Shown: positions 28,501 through 36,809 of the stretch, piece by piece
Layout: every line of letters starts with the position of its first letter
How positions within the stretch are numbered: the stretch's first letter is position 1
NCBI GenBank assembly: GCA_943369665.1
Contig: CALRNX020000001.1
Coordinates: 496,001 to 560,000, forward strand
Direction: 5' to 3'
Source of the DNA: UKL13-3 sp943369665
GTDB lineage: Bacteria > Bacteroidota > Bacteroidia > UKL13-3
DNA length: 64,000 bases
Position numbers and translations under genes: made by a program
Notes under the pieces: generated by a model
The model's database searches: none
The model's input: only the letters and a program-made list of their open reading frames with translations
Told to the model about the DNA's origin: nothing

Positions 28501-30626
28501 AATTCGACTCGGCCATTAAATTCTTAGACACTTCCATTGCGGGGGGGAGCCCTATTATTAAACGCGAGTGGCGATTTGGCAATGGGAATATTGCACAAAA
28601 AACAGGCGACACTGTTACTGCTGCTGCCATTTATAAAATACCCGGAAAATATACCGTCTTCCTTAAAATTACCGATTCGATCGGATGTGTTGATTCACTT
28701 ACCATACCCGAATTTATTTTTGCAGGAGGTCCTACCGGAACATATTCCTTTACACCAACTAGAGGTTGCACACCGATTCACGTGGACTTTAAAGTTAACT
28801 CTCCCAATTCGGCAAAATTCACCTGGGATCATGCTGAAGGAGATGTAACCACTTATACAAAGGATACGCACTCTTATGAGTATACTGAACCCCGTACCTA
28901 TTATCCAAGGCTCACACTTATTGACAGTTCGTTAACGTGTGAATATGGTTTAGATGCTATTGACTCTTTGGTGGTATTACCATTGCCTCAACCTGATTTT
29001 GCAAGTGATCAAACCATCATTTGCAAAGGAGGGGTCGTGCGTTTTTCCAACCTTACCTCCCCTCACCCATCACCCATCAACAATTGGAAATGGACGTTTG
29101 GAACAGGAGACTCCAGTCTTTTACGAACACCTTTAGCACAAGTATTTTCAATTCCCGGACAATTCTCCATTACACTTGAAGCCACCGATACCAATGGATG
29201 TTATGGCAAAATTGTAAAAGATACATTCATCACCGTGAACGATGACACCATACCTCCTGCCATACCAATTGTAAAAAGAGCAACAGTAGAAGATAACGAA
29301 TCTGTTTTGTTTGAATATGTGCCCAATACCGAAGTTGATTTTGCCAAATACGTAATCTACTCAAACACGAACCAGTTTACCATTCCCGATATCAATGATA
29401 CGTCATTGTTAGAAACAGGACTCAATACGCTCAATGCAGCCTATAGCTATAAAATGTATGCAATGGATGTTTGTCAAAATGCCTCAACATTCAGCGAACA
29501 ACATACAACAGTAGAACTTAAAGCCACAGGATCGGTAAACAGCATTGATATTAACTGGTCGGCTTATCAGGGATTTGACACTTCCTTTTATTACGAATTG
29601 TGGCGTAAAAATGCCGAAGAATCTGCTTTTTCCTTGTTAACCACTTTGCCCAAAGATACGCTTCACTATACCGATACCAGTATCCTATGTCATCAAACAT
29701 ATTATTACCGGATCAAATCGGTGGAAACCGATTCATCGGAACAAATTTCATGGAGTGATACAGCAGGCGCTACTCCGGTTTATGTTGCCATATTACCCCT
29801 TCCCGAAAACATCAGGGCAACTGTTGTGAACAATAAAAACGTATTGTTGGAATGGCATCTGGCAAAACACAACCGTGTATTTAATTACCATATTTACCGT
29901 GCCGAAGATAATGGTGTTCCTGTTTTATATCGGATCCTGAATGCGTCCGACACCTTTTTACTGGACGTAGACGTGAATGTACAGGAACATTCATATCAAT
30001 ACACAACCTATGTTGTGGATGCCTGTGGAGGCATGAGCAGCCCCAGCAATATTGCCAATACCATTTTACTGAATGTGCGCATGATCGGTAATGACATACT
30101 CAAACATGACCCAACCCTTACGTGGAATCCATATTACCAATGGGAAACAGGAGTTGATCATTACAATGTTGAATTTAAAGACGAAGCGACACAATCTTTT
30201 GAACTCATTTGCAGAAACAACAACGACCAGTTTGTGGCCAAACACAAGTACATTAACTTAATTCAAAGCGAATATTGTTACCTGGTTACGGCCTTTAAAA
30301 CGGGTGACACCAGCATTTTTAGCGAATCAAATATTGCCTGTGTAAGTACTGCGCCCAGGTTATATGCACCAAATGTGTTTACCATTAACAATGATAACCT
30401 GAATGATGTATTTTATGTACGGGGTGTTTTTATCGCACAATTTAACCTGAAAATATATAACCGCTGGGGTGAACTGATGTTTGAAAGCAACAATATTAAT
30501 GAAGGATGGGATGGAACTTTGAATGGAGAAAAATGCAAGCCGGATGTATATGTTTACATGGCCGAAGGTATTGGCATCAAAGGGCAACGGATCAACATCA
30601 AAGGAAATGTTACCCTGATGAGGTAA
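25599..30626 (+). CDS. PKD/FN3 multidomain surface protein, T9SS type B domain
   Basis: A 1,675-residue secreted protein starting at GTG with a signal peptide (to LLAQ). About 14 PKD or PKD-like domains (residues 24 to about 1215) show the pattern ADF...GCxPLxVxF...W.FG.G....NP...Y...GTYxVxL, with a Cys near each domain start. About four FN3-like domains follow (1220-1585; YYELWRKNAEESAFSLL). The last 85 residues (PNVFTINNDNLNDVFYVRG, IYNRWGELMFES) are a type B T9SS sorting domain. It should be an outer-surface adhesin or gliding protein. Unlike the adhesin at 1982 it has no adjacent PorP/SprF gene. It follows dnaG by 43 bp with no terminator between, so read-through is possible. Confidence 0.9.
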   Translation: MKNTFYTLTLLFWMFRCTTLLAQPVANFTANKTSGCSPLTVQFTSTSTGSPTSYLWNFGNSNTSTIQTPSATYVLPGTYTVSLKVTNASGSNTKTVTAFITVYSNPVADFTASPLSGCVPLSVAFTNTSTPGNGAINSWTWDYGNGNTGSIANPSTTYSLPASYSITLNIRDVNGCESTITKPNYITASSAFTANFSATGTVSCVSPATVNFTSTTSISDNYTYLWKFGDNTTSTQANPSKTYNASGIYTVILEVTAPNGCKQTVTKTSFVKIGGVNANFTYTTSNDCAPTNLFLTNTTTPTPAGHSYQWRLNGGTLNLNQNTSYNLVNKVNTVSLRVIDSAGCVDSISKTITLQDLPTADFSPDKDYFCSPPATVNFTNLSSGGATTYAWNFGNSLGNSAVNPTTTYNSSGQFQVRLISTKPTGCRDTIFKTITVDGPSVTITDLNSKKGCAPLNAQFRVTDNRYRPFTTWKWELNGNVLSNTKDFNYTFNSVGVYVLKLTGTNASGCIYENYDTVRVSDPPLFDISADKYTVCYNPGIVTFRYIALNSVVPDNIRWTVTNSLSTVSGTGDTLMIRFNDTGYFSVKVNASKDGCPTIVEKTNWIRINPAVANFASTIDTCATDTAYFKNLSKGKNRLFWNFDDGGATSTQPNTTFHVYTNAGTYRVKLVATDTVTGCVDSIIQPVIIIQPPKVKFTPLDTALCMGGSVTFKDLSSLDPSRTIKKWTYKLSDNRTSGVQNPVYSFPSSGTYHMTLTIEDNLKCQYKYVDTNTVKVYAGRAGFTLSPNMGCVPLFVNTNDTSVLENPAVSRTWLWGDGDSLTSINNFGGHSYNTASSNQKNGTNITLTVTDNKGCKFVAVKNVKPYKPVANYTFNTIKSCGLDSTVLKATVTAQSVNTPATYKWLLPQGISMSSSTSFNAYNDTTYQVQLVLRDSFGCVDSITKSISVNARKPIIGFDGFPKNIPCITKFDSAIKFLDTSIAGGSPIIKREWRFGNGNIAQKTGDTVTAAAIYKIPGKYTVFLKITDSIGCVDSLTIPEFIFAGGPTGTYSFTPTRGCTPIHVDFKVNSPNSAKFTWDHAEGDVTTYTKDTHSYEYTEPRTYYPRLTLIDSSLTCEYGLDAIDSLVVLPLPQPDFASDQTIICKGGVVRFSNLTSPHPSPINNWKWTFGTGDSSLLRTPLAQVFSIPGQFSITLEATDTNGCYGKIVKDTFITVNDDTIPPAIPIVKRATVEDNESVLFEYVPNTEVDFAKYVIYSNTNQFTIPDINDTSLLETGLNTLNAAYSYKMYAMDVCQNASTFSEQHTTVELKATGSVNSIDINWSAYQGFDTSFYYELWRKNAEESAFSLLTTLPKDTLHYTDTSILCHQTYYYRIKSVETDSSEQISWSDTAGATPVYVAILPLPENIRATVVNNKNVLLEWHLAKHNRVFNYHIYRAEDNGVPVLYRILNASDTFLLDVDVNVQEHSYQYTTYVVDACGGMSSPSNIANTILLNVRMIGNDILKHDPTLTWNPYYQWETGVDHYNVEFKDEATQSFELICRNNNDQFVAKHKYINLIQSEYCYLVTAFKTGDTSIFSESNIACVSTAPRLYAPNVFTINNDNLNDVFYVRGVFIAQFNLKIYNRWGELMFESNNINEGWDGTLNGEKCKPDVYVYMAEGIGIKGQRINIKGNVTLMR

Positions 30627-30663
30627 TCAACCGAAAACCTTTATTGTTACTGAGAGGGCATAA

Positions 30664-30691
30664 AAAAAGCAATCATTGCTGATTGCTTTTT
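30664..30691. terminator. Bidirectional terminator
   Basis: Perfect 12-bp stem AAAAAGCAATCA / TGATTGCTTTTT with loop TTGC, between the convergent PKD and coiled-coil genes. Confidence 0.9.
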
Positions 30692-30713
30692 CACATAAAA
30701 GGTAATTCCAAAT

Positions 30714-31616
30714 TTACTTTAACATATAGGCAGTTTCTGCAATTAAAAGTCCATCAACATATACCATAAAAGTATACGTTCCTGAAGAAAGCATACGTTG
30801 GTCGCTTTCATAATTCAAACATACATTTTGCTTGTTACCATTATAATCCATTTTTTGAGAAGCTGTAGCCACCAATTCTTCCCCGGTGTCGGCATCGTTA
30901 AAAGTAGCTTTTGAATAACCTGCCAGTACTTTTCCTGTTGGCTCTTTAGCTACTACATAAATTAAACGCTCCCCTTTATCTGCAATCATATTATCCATAA
31001 TGGTAAAACACAATTCCAATTTGTTGGTGCGTTTTGCAGTAGATGACGGCACAAATTTTCCATTGCCTTTTTTCTTGTAAGAAACCACTTTCAAGTATTC
31101 TGCTTTCAACATTTTAGCCTGATCAACCTTACGCTGCAATACCGTTTTTTCTTTCTTCAAGCCGCCAACACTTTCCTGCAAAATTTCATTTTGAGCTTTT
31201 AACTCTTTGTTCTCAAGGATCAGGGCATCAATCTTTTCGAAATACTCTTCTTTCAATCTGCGCAATTCTGCCAACTCTCTTTGCAATTTGGAGTTTAATA
31301 CTGTGGAGTTTTTTTCCTTGCTGATAAGATCTCTGATGTTTTTTTCCTGAGCTGCAATTTTCTCATTGGCATCGTTTAACAAACTATCCAAACTTGAGCT
31401 CATTCCACGGTATTTTTCCAATTCAGCCGTTGCCGCTGCCAATTCCCTTTCGAGTTCGATACGCACCGATAGCAATGTATCTATTTGAGAATCGTACGCT
31501 ACTACCGTTGTACTTTGGTTTTTCCATTGGTAAACATTTGCTCCTGCCGATAATAATAGCAATAATGCAATAAGCAGCGTTGCCGCATTGTTTGATTTTT
31601 TTTCTTCTTGTTCCAT
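30714..31616 (-). CDS. Membrane-anchored coiled-coil protein, unknown function
   Basis: A 300-residue protein. A short acidic N-terminus is followed by one transmembrane helix (about 12-28, ATLLIALLLLLSAGANVY), then a long coiled coil (about 40-180, ELAAATAELEKYRGMSSSLD), then a beta-rich C-terminal domain (about 200-300; LELCFTIMDNMIADKGERLI, GTYTFMVYVDGLLI). The end domain probably sits in the periplasm. Similar proteins are common in this phylum but have no assigned role. Confidence 0.75.
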   Translation of the reverse strand: MEQEEKKSNNAATLLIALLLLLSAGANVYQWKNQSTTVVAYDSQIDTLLSVRIELERELAAATAELEKYRGMSSSLDSLLNDANEKIAAQEKNIRDLISKEKNSTVLNSKLQRELAELRRLKEEYFEKIDALILENKELKAQNEILQESVGGLKKEKTVLQRKVDQAKMLKAEYLKVVSYKKKGNGKFVPSSTAKRTNKLELCFTIMDNMIADKGERLIYVVAKEPTGKVLAGYSKATFNDADTGEELVATASQKMDYNGNKQNVCLNYESDQRMLSSGTYTFMVYVDGLLIAETAYMLK

Positions 31617-31640
31617 GATAGTTTGTGGTTTTTATTAAGT

Positions 31641-31648
31641 CAAAAATA
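31641..31648 (-). promoter_or_regulatory. Candidate -7 box for the coiled-coil gene
   Basis: On the minus strand TATTTTTG fits TAnnTTTG, about 25 bases before the ATG at 31616. Confidence 0.4.
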
Positions 31649-31679
31649 GATAGAGCATTCTGGTTTCGATGTAAATGAA

Positions 31680-31687
31680 TACTTTTG
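31680..31687 (+). promoter_or_regulatory. Candidate -7 box for lpxB
   Basis: TACTTTTG fits TAnnTTTG and lies about 98 bases before the GTG start at 31785, back to back with the minus-strand box at 31641. Confidence 0.4.
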
Positions 31688-31784
31688 TTATAATATAAAA
31701 GATGTGGATTGTACTAAAAACAAAACATTCATACCGTTTTACTGCTACATATCCAACTAAACACCCTTATTAAATAAGCAAAAC

Positions 31785-32894
31785 GTGAAATACTTTTTAA
31801 TAGCAGGCGAGGCTTCGGGCGACTTACACGGAGGAAACCTCATGAAAGCCATCAAACAACAGGATCCACAGGCTCAATTCCGGTTTTGGGGTGGAGACAA
31901 AATGAAAGAACAAGCCGATGGCTTATTAATGCACTATAAAGAAACCAGCATTTTTGGTTTTATAGAGGTGCTGATGAAACTCAAAAGTGTGAAAGCGAAT
32001 ATGGAGCTCTGCAAAAAGCAGATAGCCGACTATAAACCGGATGTGGTGGTACTGATCGATTATGCGGGATTTAACCTGCGCATAGCAGCTTATTGCAAGA
32101 GTATTGGCATCAAAACGGCCTATTATATTTCGCCAAAAGTATGGGCCTGGAATGAAAAGCGGGCCAAAAAGCTGGAGCAATATGTAGACAAGCTATTGCT
32201 TATTTTTTCGTTCGAGATCGACTACTTTAAAAAGTGGAAGGTGAATGCACATTTTGTGGGCAACCCGCTTATTGATGCCATAAACGAGTTTAAACCCAAC
32301 CCTAGTTTCAGAGCCGACAACAAATTAGACAATCGTAAAATCATTGCATTGATGCCGGGTAGTCGTAAGCAGGAGATTAGTAAAATTTTGCCAAAAATGA
32401 TCACGGCCACCGAAAAGTATAGCGATTACCAGTTGGTTATTGCCGGTGCTCCAAGTATTGACAGTAGTTTTTATGCACCATACCTGAATGATCGCGTAGC
32501 AATTGTGTACAACCAAACCTACGATGTATTGCACCAAAGCACTGCTGCTGTGGTATGCAGTGGAACAGCAACCCTGGAAACTGCATTGTTTAAAATCCCC
32601 CAGGTATGTGGTTATGTAGCCAACGAAATCACCTATCAAATTGCCATGAAAGTGATCCGCGTTCCTTACATATCCCTGGTAAATTTGTGTTTAAACAGAG
32701 AGTGTATTAAAGAATTACTCCAACGTCAGTTTAATGCACACAATTTAACCACCGAATTAGATTCAATATTACCGGGTGGAAACAACCGTCAACGAATGTT
32801 GAATGATTATGCCGAACTAGAAAAAATATTGGGAGGTGTGGGAGCAAGCAGTCGTGCAGCGGCCAGCATTATTGAGCTGGTTAGCGCAAACTAA
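31785..32894 (+). CDS. lpxB: Lipid-A-disaccharide synthase
   Basis: A 369-residue GT-B glycosyltransferase that joins UDP-diacylglucosamine to lipid X in lipid A synthesis. It opens with the LpxB hallmark MKYFLIAGEASGDLHGG (GTG start) and has FWGGDKM, VLIDYAGFNLR, YYISPKVWAWNEKR, FVGNPLID, LMPGSRKQEI and CSGTATLETALF. It acts at the inner face of the inner membrane. The stop overlaps the end of the convergent ABC gene by 14 bp. It stands apart from, and opposite to, the other lpx genes. Confidence 0.96.
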   Translation: MKYFLIAGEASGDLHGGNLMKAIKQQDPQAQFRFWGGDKMKEQADGLLMHYKETSIFGFIEVLMKLKSVKANMELCKKQIADYKPDVVVLIDYAGFNLRIAAYCKSIGIKTAYYISPKVWAWNEKRAKKLEQYVDKLLLIFSFEIDYFKKWKVNAHFVGNPLIDAINEFKPNPSFRADNKLDNRKIIALMPGSRKQEISKILPKMITATEKYSDYQLVIAGAPSIDSSFYAPYLNDRVAIVYNQTYDVLHQSTAAVVCSGTATLETALFKIPQVCGYVANEITYQIAMKVIRVPYISLVNLCLNRECIKELLQRQFNAHNLTTELDSILPGGNNRQRMLNDYAELEKILGGVGASSRAAASIIELVSAN

Positions 32895-33504
32895 ATTGGG
32901 TTATATCCAAAACAGCATCACTCAACTCGTACTCATATTTTTGATTGGACGCGATAACGATCGTGCGTGTATGATGTTGCTCTGCTAAAAGTTGTTGGTA
33001 CCAGGCTATCCCCGATTCGTCCAAATTGCTGGTGGGTTCATCCAAAAACAATACAGGTGATGTGCAAAAAAAAGCCAACAACAATTTCAACCGTTGTTTC
33101 ATGCCTGATGAAAAGTACCGAATTTGTTTGTCGTCATTTCCTGCCAGTCCTGCTTTGGCTATAATACTCGAAAACGATTCTCCCTGTTTTAATTCTTTAA
33201 ATGAAAAGTGGTATTCCAAACATTCACATAAAGTAAGCTCTTCGGGTAACTCCAGATAAGGTGCAACAAAAGCGGCATGTTTATAAACGGATGCGGCCTC
33301 TACCGGCTGCTCATGTTGATAATAGGAAACAGAGCCTTCGGAAGGTGTTTGATATCCCCAGATTAGCTGGAGCAAGGTTGATTTTCCGCTACCGTTATGC
33401 CCGGTAATGGCAACTGTTGTAAACGGTAAAAGGGTACACTCCACATTGCGAAACAACCAACGTTTCGAATATTTTTTTCCAACCTGTTGAAGTGTAATTT
33501 TCAA
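32881..33504 (-). CDS. ABC transporter ATP-binding protein, single domain
   Basis: A 207-residue ATPase. Walker A is GHNGSGKST, Walker B VLFLDEPTSNLD, and the signature is degenerate (YFSSGMKQRLKL instead of LSGGQ), as in CcmA-like and short exporter ATPases. No permease gene is adjacent, so the partner is encoded elsewhere. It starts 4 bp after lpxA and probably shares that operon. A link to envelope export is only suggested by position. Confidence 0.88.
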   Translation of the reverse strand: MKITLQQVGKKYSKRWLFRNVECTLLPFTTVAITGHNGSGKSTLLQLIWGYQTPSEGSVSYYQHEQPVEAASVYKHAAFVAPYLELPEELTLCECLEYHFSFKELKQGESFSSIIAKAGLAGNDDKQIRYFSSGMKQRLKLLLAFFCTSPVLFLDEPTSNLDESGIAWYQQLLAEQHHTRTIVIASNQKYEYELSDAVLDITQFSLR

Positions 33505-33508
33505 AATA

Positions 33509-34291
33509 CTAACGTCCGCTAAACCCTTTGAGTACTCCTCTATCCGACCCTTTAATGAAACCTAAAATTTCATCACGTTCAGCCGAAGCCGACATCTCCA
33601 TTTCTACTTTGCGGATAGCGGTTGTGATATTGCGATTGTGTACAAACAATACACGGAAAATGTCTTGTATCTCGTTTATTTTTTCAGATGTAAATCCCGA
33701 TCTGCGTAAACCCACCGAGTTCACACCTTCATATGCCAATGGATAACGACCTGCTTTTACAAATGGTGGAACATCTTTGCTCACCATACTTCCTCCTTCA
33801 ATCATCACGTGTCGGCCAATATTGACAAACTGGTGAATGGCAGATAACCCGCCAATACGCGCATTGTCTTCCACCGTTACGTGTCCGGCCATTTGAACGC
33901 CATTGGCAATAATGACATTGTTTCCAACCAAACAGTCGTGGGCAATATGCGTATAAGCCATGAGCAAACAATTGCTGCCGATAGCCGTTGTAAATTTATC
34001 CTTGGTTCCACGGTTAATGGTTACACATTCTCTTAATGTTGTGCCATCACCAATCGTAACGGTAGTTTGTTCTCCTTCAAATTTCAGATCCTGCGGAACT
34101 GCACCCAATACCGCGCCCGGAAAGATGCGGCAGTTTTTGCCGATAATGGTTCCTTCAAAAATGGTAACATTCGATCCAATCCACGTGCCTTCACCAATCA
34201 CCACATTTTTATGAATAACCGAAAAAGGTTCAACTACAACATTTGCCGCCAGTTTTGCTTCGGGGTCGATATAAGATAAATTATGCGTCAT
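33509..34291 (-). CDS. lpxA: UDP-N-acetylglucosamine acyltransferase
   Basis: A 260-residue left-handed beta-helix enzyme, first step of lipid A synthesis, using acyl-ACP. Hexapeptide repeats fill residues 5-190 (VVIGEGTWIGSNVTIFEGTI). The catalytic His is in MAYTHIAHDCLVGNN. PGAVLGAVPQDLKFEGE and GLRRSGFT are LpxA-specific. Length matches the family. It is 60 bp behind lpxC-fabZ in the HD-lpxD-lpxC/fabZ-lpxA-ABC order. Confidence 0.96.
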   Translation of the reverse strand: MTHNLSYIDPEAKLAANVVVEPFSVIHKNVVIGEGTWIGSNVTIFEGTIIGKNCRIFPGAVLGAVPQDLKFEGEQTTVTIGDGTTLRECVTINRGTKDKFTTAIGSNCLLMAYTHIAHDCLVGNNVIIANGVQMAGHVTVEDNARIGGLSAIHQFVNIGRHVMIEGGSMVSKDVPPFVKAGRYPLAYEGVNSVGLRRSGFTSEKINEIQDIFRVLFVHNRNITTAIRKVEMEMSASAERDEILGFIKGSDRGVLKGFSGR

Positions 34292-34351
34292 GCTTATTGT
34301 ATTATGTAATTAGGTTAACCGGGGCTAACCACTCAATCTAATGTCTTAAAA

Positions 34352-35746
34352 TTATTTTTTGGCTACCTGTGCCATCAGTTCTGCTTCGCAAACCATTTTA
34401 TCGCCTACAAATGCAACACCTTTCATCACACAAACACCTCTTCTGATCGGACCCAGTAAATCAAGGCGGAACACCAACGTATCGCCCGGTAACACTTTTT
34501 CCTTAAATTTAGCATTGTCTATTTTCATGAAATAGGTATTGTAATTTTCAGGATCTTCTACTTGCGCCAATATCAATACGCCTCCGGCTTGTGCCATTGC
34601 TTCAATGATCAACACACCAGGCATTACCGGATTGCCGGGAAAATGGCCCTGGAAAAACGGCTCATTCATGGTCACATTCTTAACGGCCACCACGTGATTT
34701 TTGCCCATTTCCATCACCTTATCCACCAGCAAAAACGGGTATTTATGTGGCAGCATATGGCTTATCTGCTGAATATTAAACAAAGGTTCTTTGTTTACAT
34801 CGTACTTCGGCACATTGATGTTCGCCTTCGTTTTTTTGATAAGCGCTTTAATTTTTTTACCAAAAGCAATATTTGCAGCATGACCCGGTCTGGCAGCCAT
34901 GATCTGTGCTTTTATAGGTGTTCCGATAAGAGCAAGATCACCAATCAGGTCAAGCAATTTATGGCGTGCAGGTTCATTGTGAAAACGAAGATCACTGTTT
35001 AAGATCCCTTCCTTTTTGATCTCCACTTTGGGTTTGTTGAACATTTTGGCGAGGTGATCCAATTCGTCATCTTCAATCACACGGTCAACGATCACGATGG
35101 CATTGTTTAAATCGCCACCACGGATCAGGTTATTGTTGTACAACATTTCCAGTTCGTGTAAAAAACAGAACGTACGGCACGAAGCGATCTCTGTTTCAAA
35201 CTCTTTTAAGCTGGTAATGGATGCATGCTGGCTACCCAATACAGGTGAGTTGTAATCAACCATTACCGTAAGGCGATAATCATCCAACGGCATGGCGATC
35301 ATCTCCACCGAGCGATCGTTTTCGTGGTAATAAATATTTTGCGGAAGCGTGAAATATTCCCTGTCGGCATCCTGTGTTTCTATACCTGCCTCTTTAAGTG
35401 CTTTAATAAAAAAACGTGCACTTCCATCTAAAATAGGGGTTTCTTCAGCATTGATCTGTACCAGGCAGTTATCAATTTCCAATCCTGCCAATGAAGCCAT
35501 TACATGTTCAACCGTGGCTACTTTTCCACCATTCTGCTCAAGTGTTGTTCCACGCGAAAGATCCGTTACATTGTCTACATCCGCATTGATGATAGGCTGT
35601 CCCGGTAAATCAATTCGTTGAAATTTGATACCATGATTTTCGGGGGCAGGCAAAAATGTTAAGGTAACCTCAACCCCTGTATGTAAACCCACACCTGATA
35701 ACGTGGTGGTTTTTTTTATTGTAGTTTGTTTAACGTTTAAGCTCAC
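34352..35746 (-). CDS. lpxC-fabZ: Bifunctional LpxC deacetylase / FabZ dehydratase
   Basis: A 464-residue fusion typical of Bacteroidota. Residues 1 to about 305 are LpxC (TLSGVGLHTGVEVTLTF, the Zn-binding HVMASLAGL, CRTFCFLHELEML, HKLLDLIGDLAL), which commits the pathway by deacetylating UDP-acyl-GlcNAc. Residues about 320-464 are FabZ (ISHMLPHKYPFLLVDKV, the active-site GHFPGNPVMPGVLIIEAMAQ), a 3-hydroxyacyl-ACP dehydratase of fatty acid synthesis. Fusion couples the two routes that compete for 3-hydroxyacyl-ACP. Its start overlaps the lpxD stop by 4 bp. Confidence 0.97.
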   Translation of the reverse strand: MSLNVKQTTIKKTTTLSGVGLHTGVEVTLTFLPAPENHGIKFQRIDLPGQPIINADVDNVTDLSRGTTLEQNGGKVATVEHVMASLAGLEIDNCLVQINAEETPILDGSARFFIKALKEAGIETQDADREYFTLPQNIYYHENDRSVEMIAMPLDDYRLTVMVDYNSPVLGSQHASITSLKEFETEIASCRTFCFLHELEMLYNNNLIRGGDLNNAIVIVDRVIEDDELDHLAKMFNKPKVEIKKEGILNSDLRFHNEPARHKLLDLIGDLALIGTPIKAQIMAARPGHAANIAFGKKIKALIKKTKANINVPKYDVNKEPLFNIQQISHMLPHKYPFLLVDKVMEMGKNHVVAVKNVTMNEPFFQGHFPGNPVMPGVLIIEAMAQAGGVLILAQVEDPENYNTYFMKIDNAKFKEKVLPGDTLVFRLDLLGPIRRGVCVMKGVAFVGDKMVCEAELMAQVAKK

Positions 35747-36777
35747 TTTGATTCTTTATTAAGTAGTTTTTCCAATTCTATAATTCGTTTTTCCAGTTCA
35801 GGAAGTCTCTTAAAGACCACTTGTGAACGCAGGTTGTTCTTGTAATCAATTGCAGGCGATCCGAACAGTTTTTCATTTTCTTTTTTTACAGACGACAATA
35901 CCCCCGACTGACCACCAACTGAAGTTCCATCGGCAATGGTGATATGTCCTGATATTGCTACCTGTCCTCCTAAAACACAATATTTGCCAATCTTCGAACT
36001 TCCGGCCACTCCACTCTGTCCTGCCATTACTGTATGCTCGCCAATCTCCACATTATGCGCAATCTGAATAAGGTTGTCAAGTTTGGCACCCTTACGAATA
36101 ATGGTGCTTCCCATCGTTGCCCTGTCGATGCTGCAATTGCTTCCTATTTCCACATTGTCTTCAATGATCACATTTCCGGTTTGTGGTATTTTTTTGTACG
36201 ACCGGTCTGCCAATGGTGCAAATCCGAATCCGTCCGAACCGATAACGGTGCCTGCATGGATGATGCAATTATCACCGATCACACAGTCATTGTAGATCTT
36301 TACTCCCGGGAAAAGAATGGTGTTTTTTCCAACCTTTACCCTATCGCCAATATATACTTGCGGAAACACTTTTGACCCATCACCCACACTCGCAGCTGCT
36401 TCGATAACGGCAAAGGCACCAACATATACATTGTTTCCTACCTTAGCAGTTTGTGCAATACTTGAAGCCGGATCAATACCCTGCTTTTGCAATGGAATAT
36501 TGGCAAATTGTTCCAGTAAATAGGTGAAGCTCGCATACGCATCGTCCACTTTAATAAGTGTTGTGGTTATGGGGGCTGTTGGTTCAAACGTACGGTTTAC
36601 CAATACCGCAGTCGATTTCGTTTCATAAATATGCGGCTCATATTTGGGGTTCGCCAAAAACGATAATGCTCCCGTTTCGCCTTCTTCAATTTTGGCAACT
36701 TTATTTAACAGTGCTTTGCCATCACCGATAACTTCTCCTTGAAGTAACGCACCTATTTCTGCTACTGTTATTTGCAT
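35743..36777 (-). CDS. lpxD: UDP-3-O-(3-hydroxyacyl)glucosamine N-acyltransferase
   Basis: A 344-residue hexapeptide acyltransferase, third step of lipid A synthesis. The N-terminal uridine-binding domain (residues 1-100, GALSFLANPKYEPHIYETKS) precedes the beta-helix (IGSDGFGFAPLADRSYKKIP, catalytic His in LIQIAHNVEIGEHT, GQSGVAGSSKIGKY), and the C-terminus is a helix (ELEKRIIELEKLL). ATGA-type 4-bp overlap with lpxC-fabZ implies translational coupling; the HD gene ends 32 bp upstream. Confidence 0.96.
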   Translation of the reverse strand: MQITVAEIGALLQGEVIGDGKALLNKVAKIEEGETGALSFLANPKYEPHIYETKSTAVLVNRTFEPTAPITTTLIKVDDAYASFTYLLEQFANIPLQKQGIDPASSIAQTAKVGNNVYVGAFAVIEAAASVGDGSKVFPQVYIGDRVKVGKNTILFPGVKIYNDCVIGDNCIIHAGTVIGSDGFGFAPLADRSYKKIPQTGNVIIEDNVEIGSNCSIDRATMGSTIIRKGAKLDNLIQIAHNVEIGEHTVMAGQSGVAGSSKIGKYCVLGGQVAISGHITIADGTSVGGQSGVLSSVKKENEKLFGSPAIDYKNNLRSQVVFKRLPELEKRIIELEKLLNKESK

Positions 36778-36809
36778 CGATTGAATACCCCTTTAATTAG
36801 CCAAGCAAT

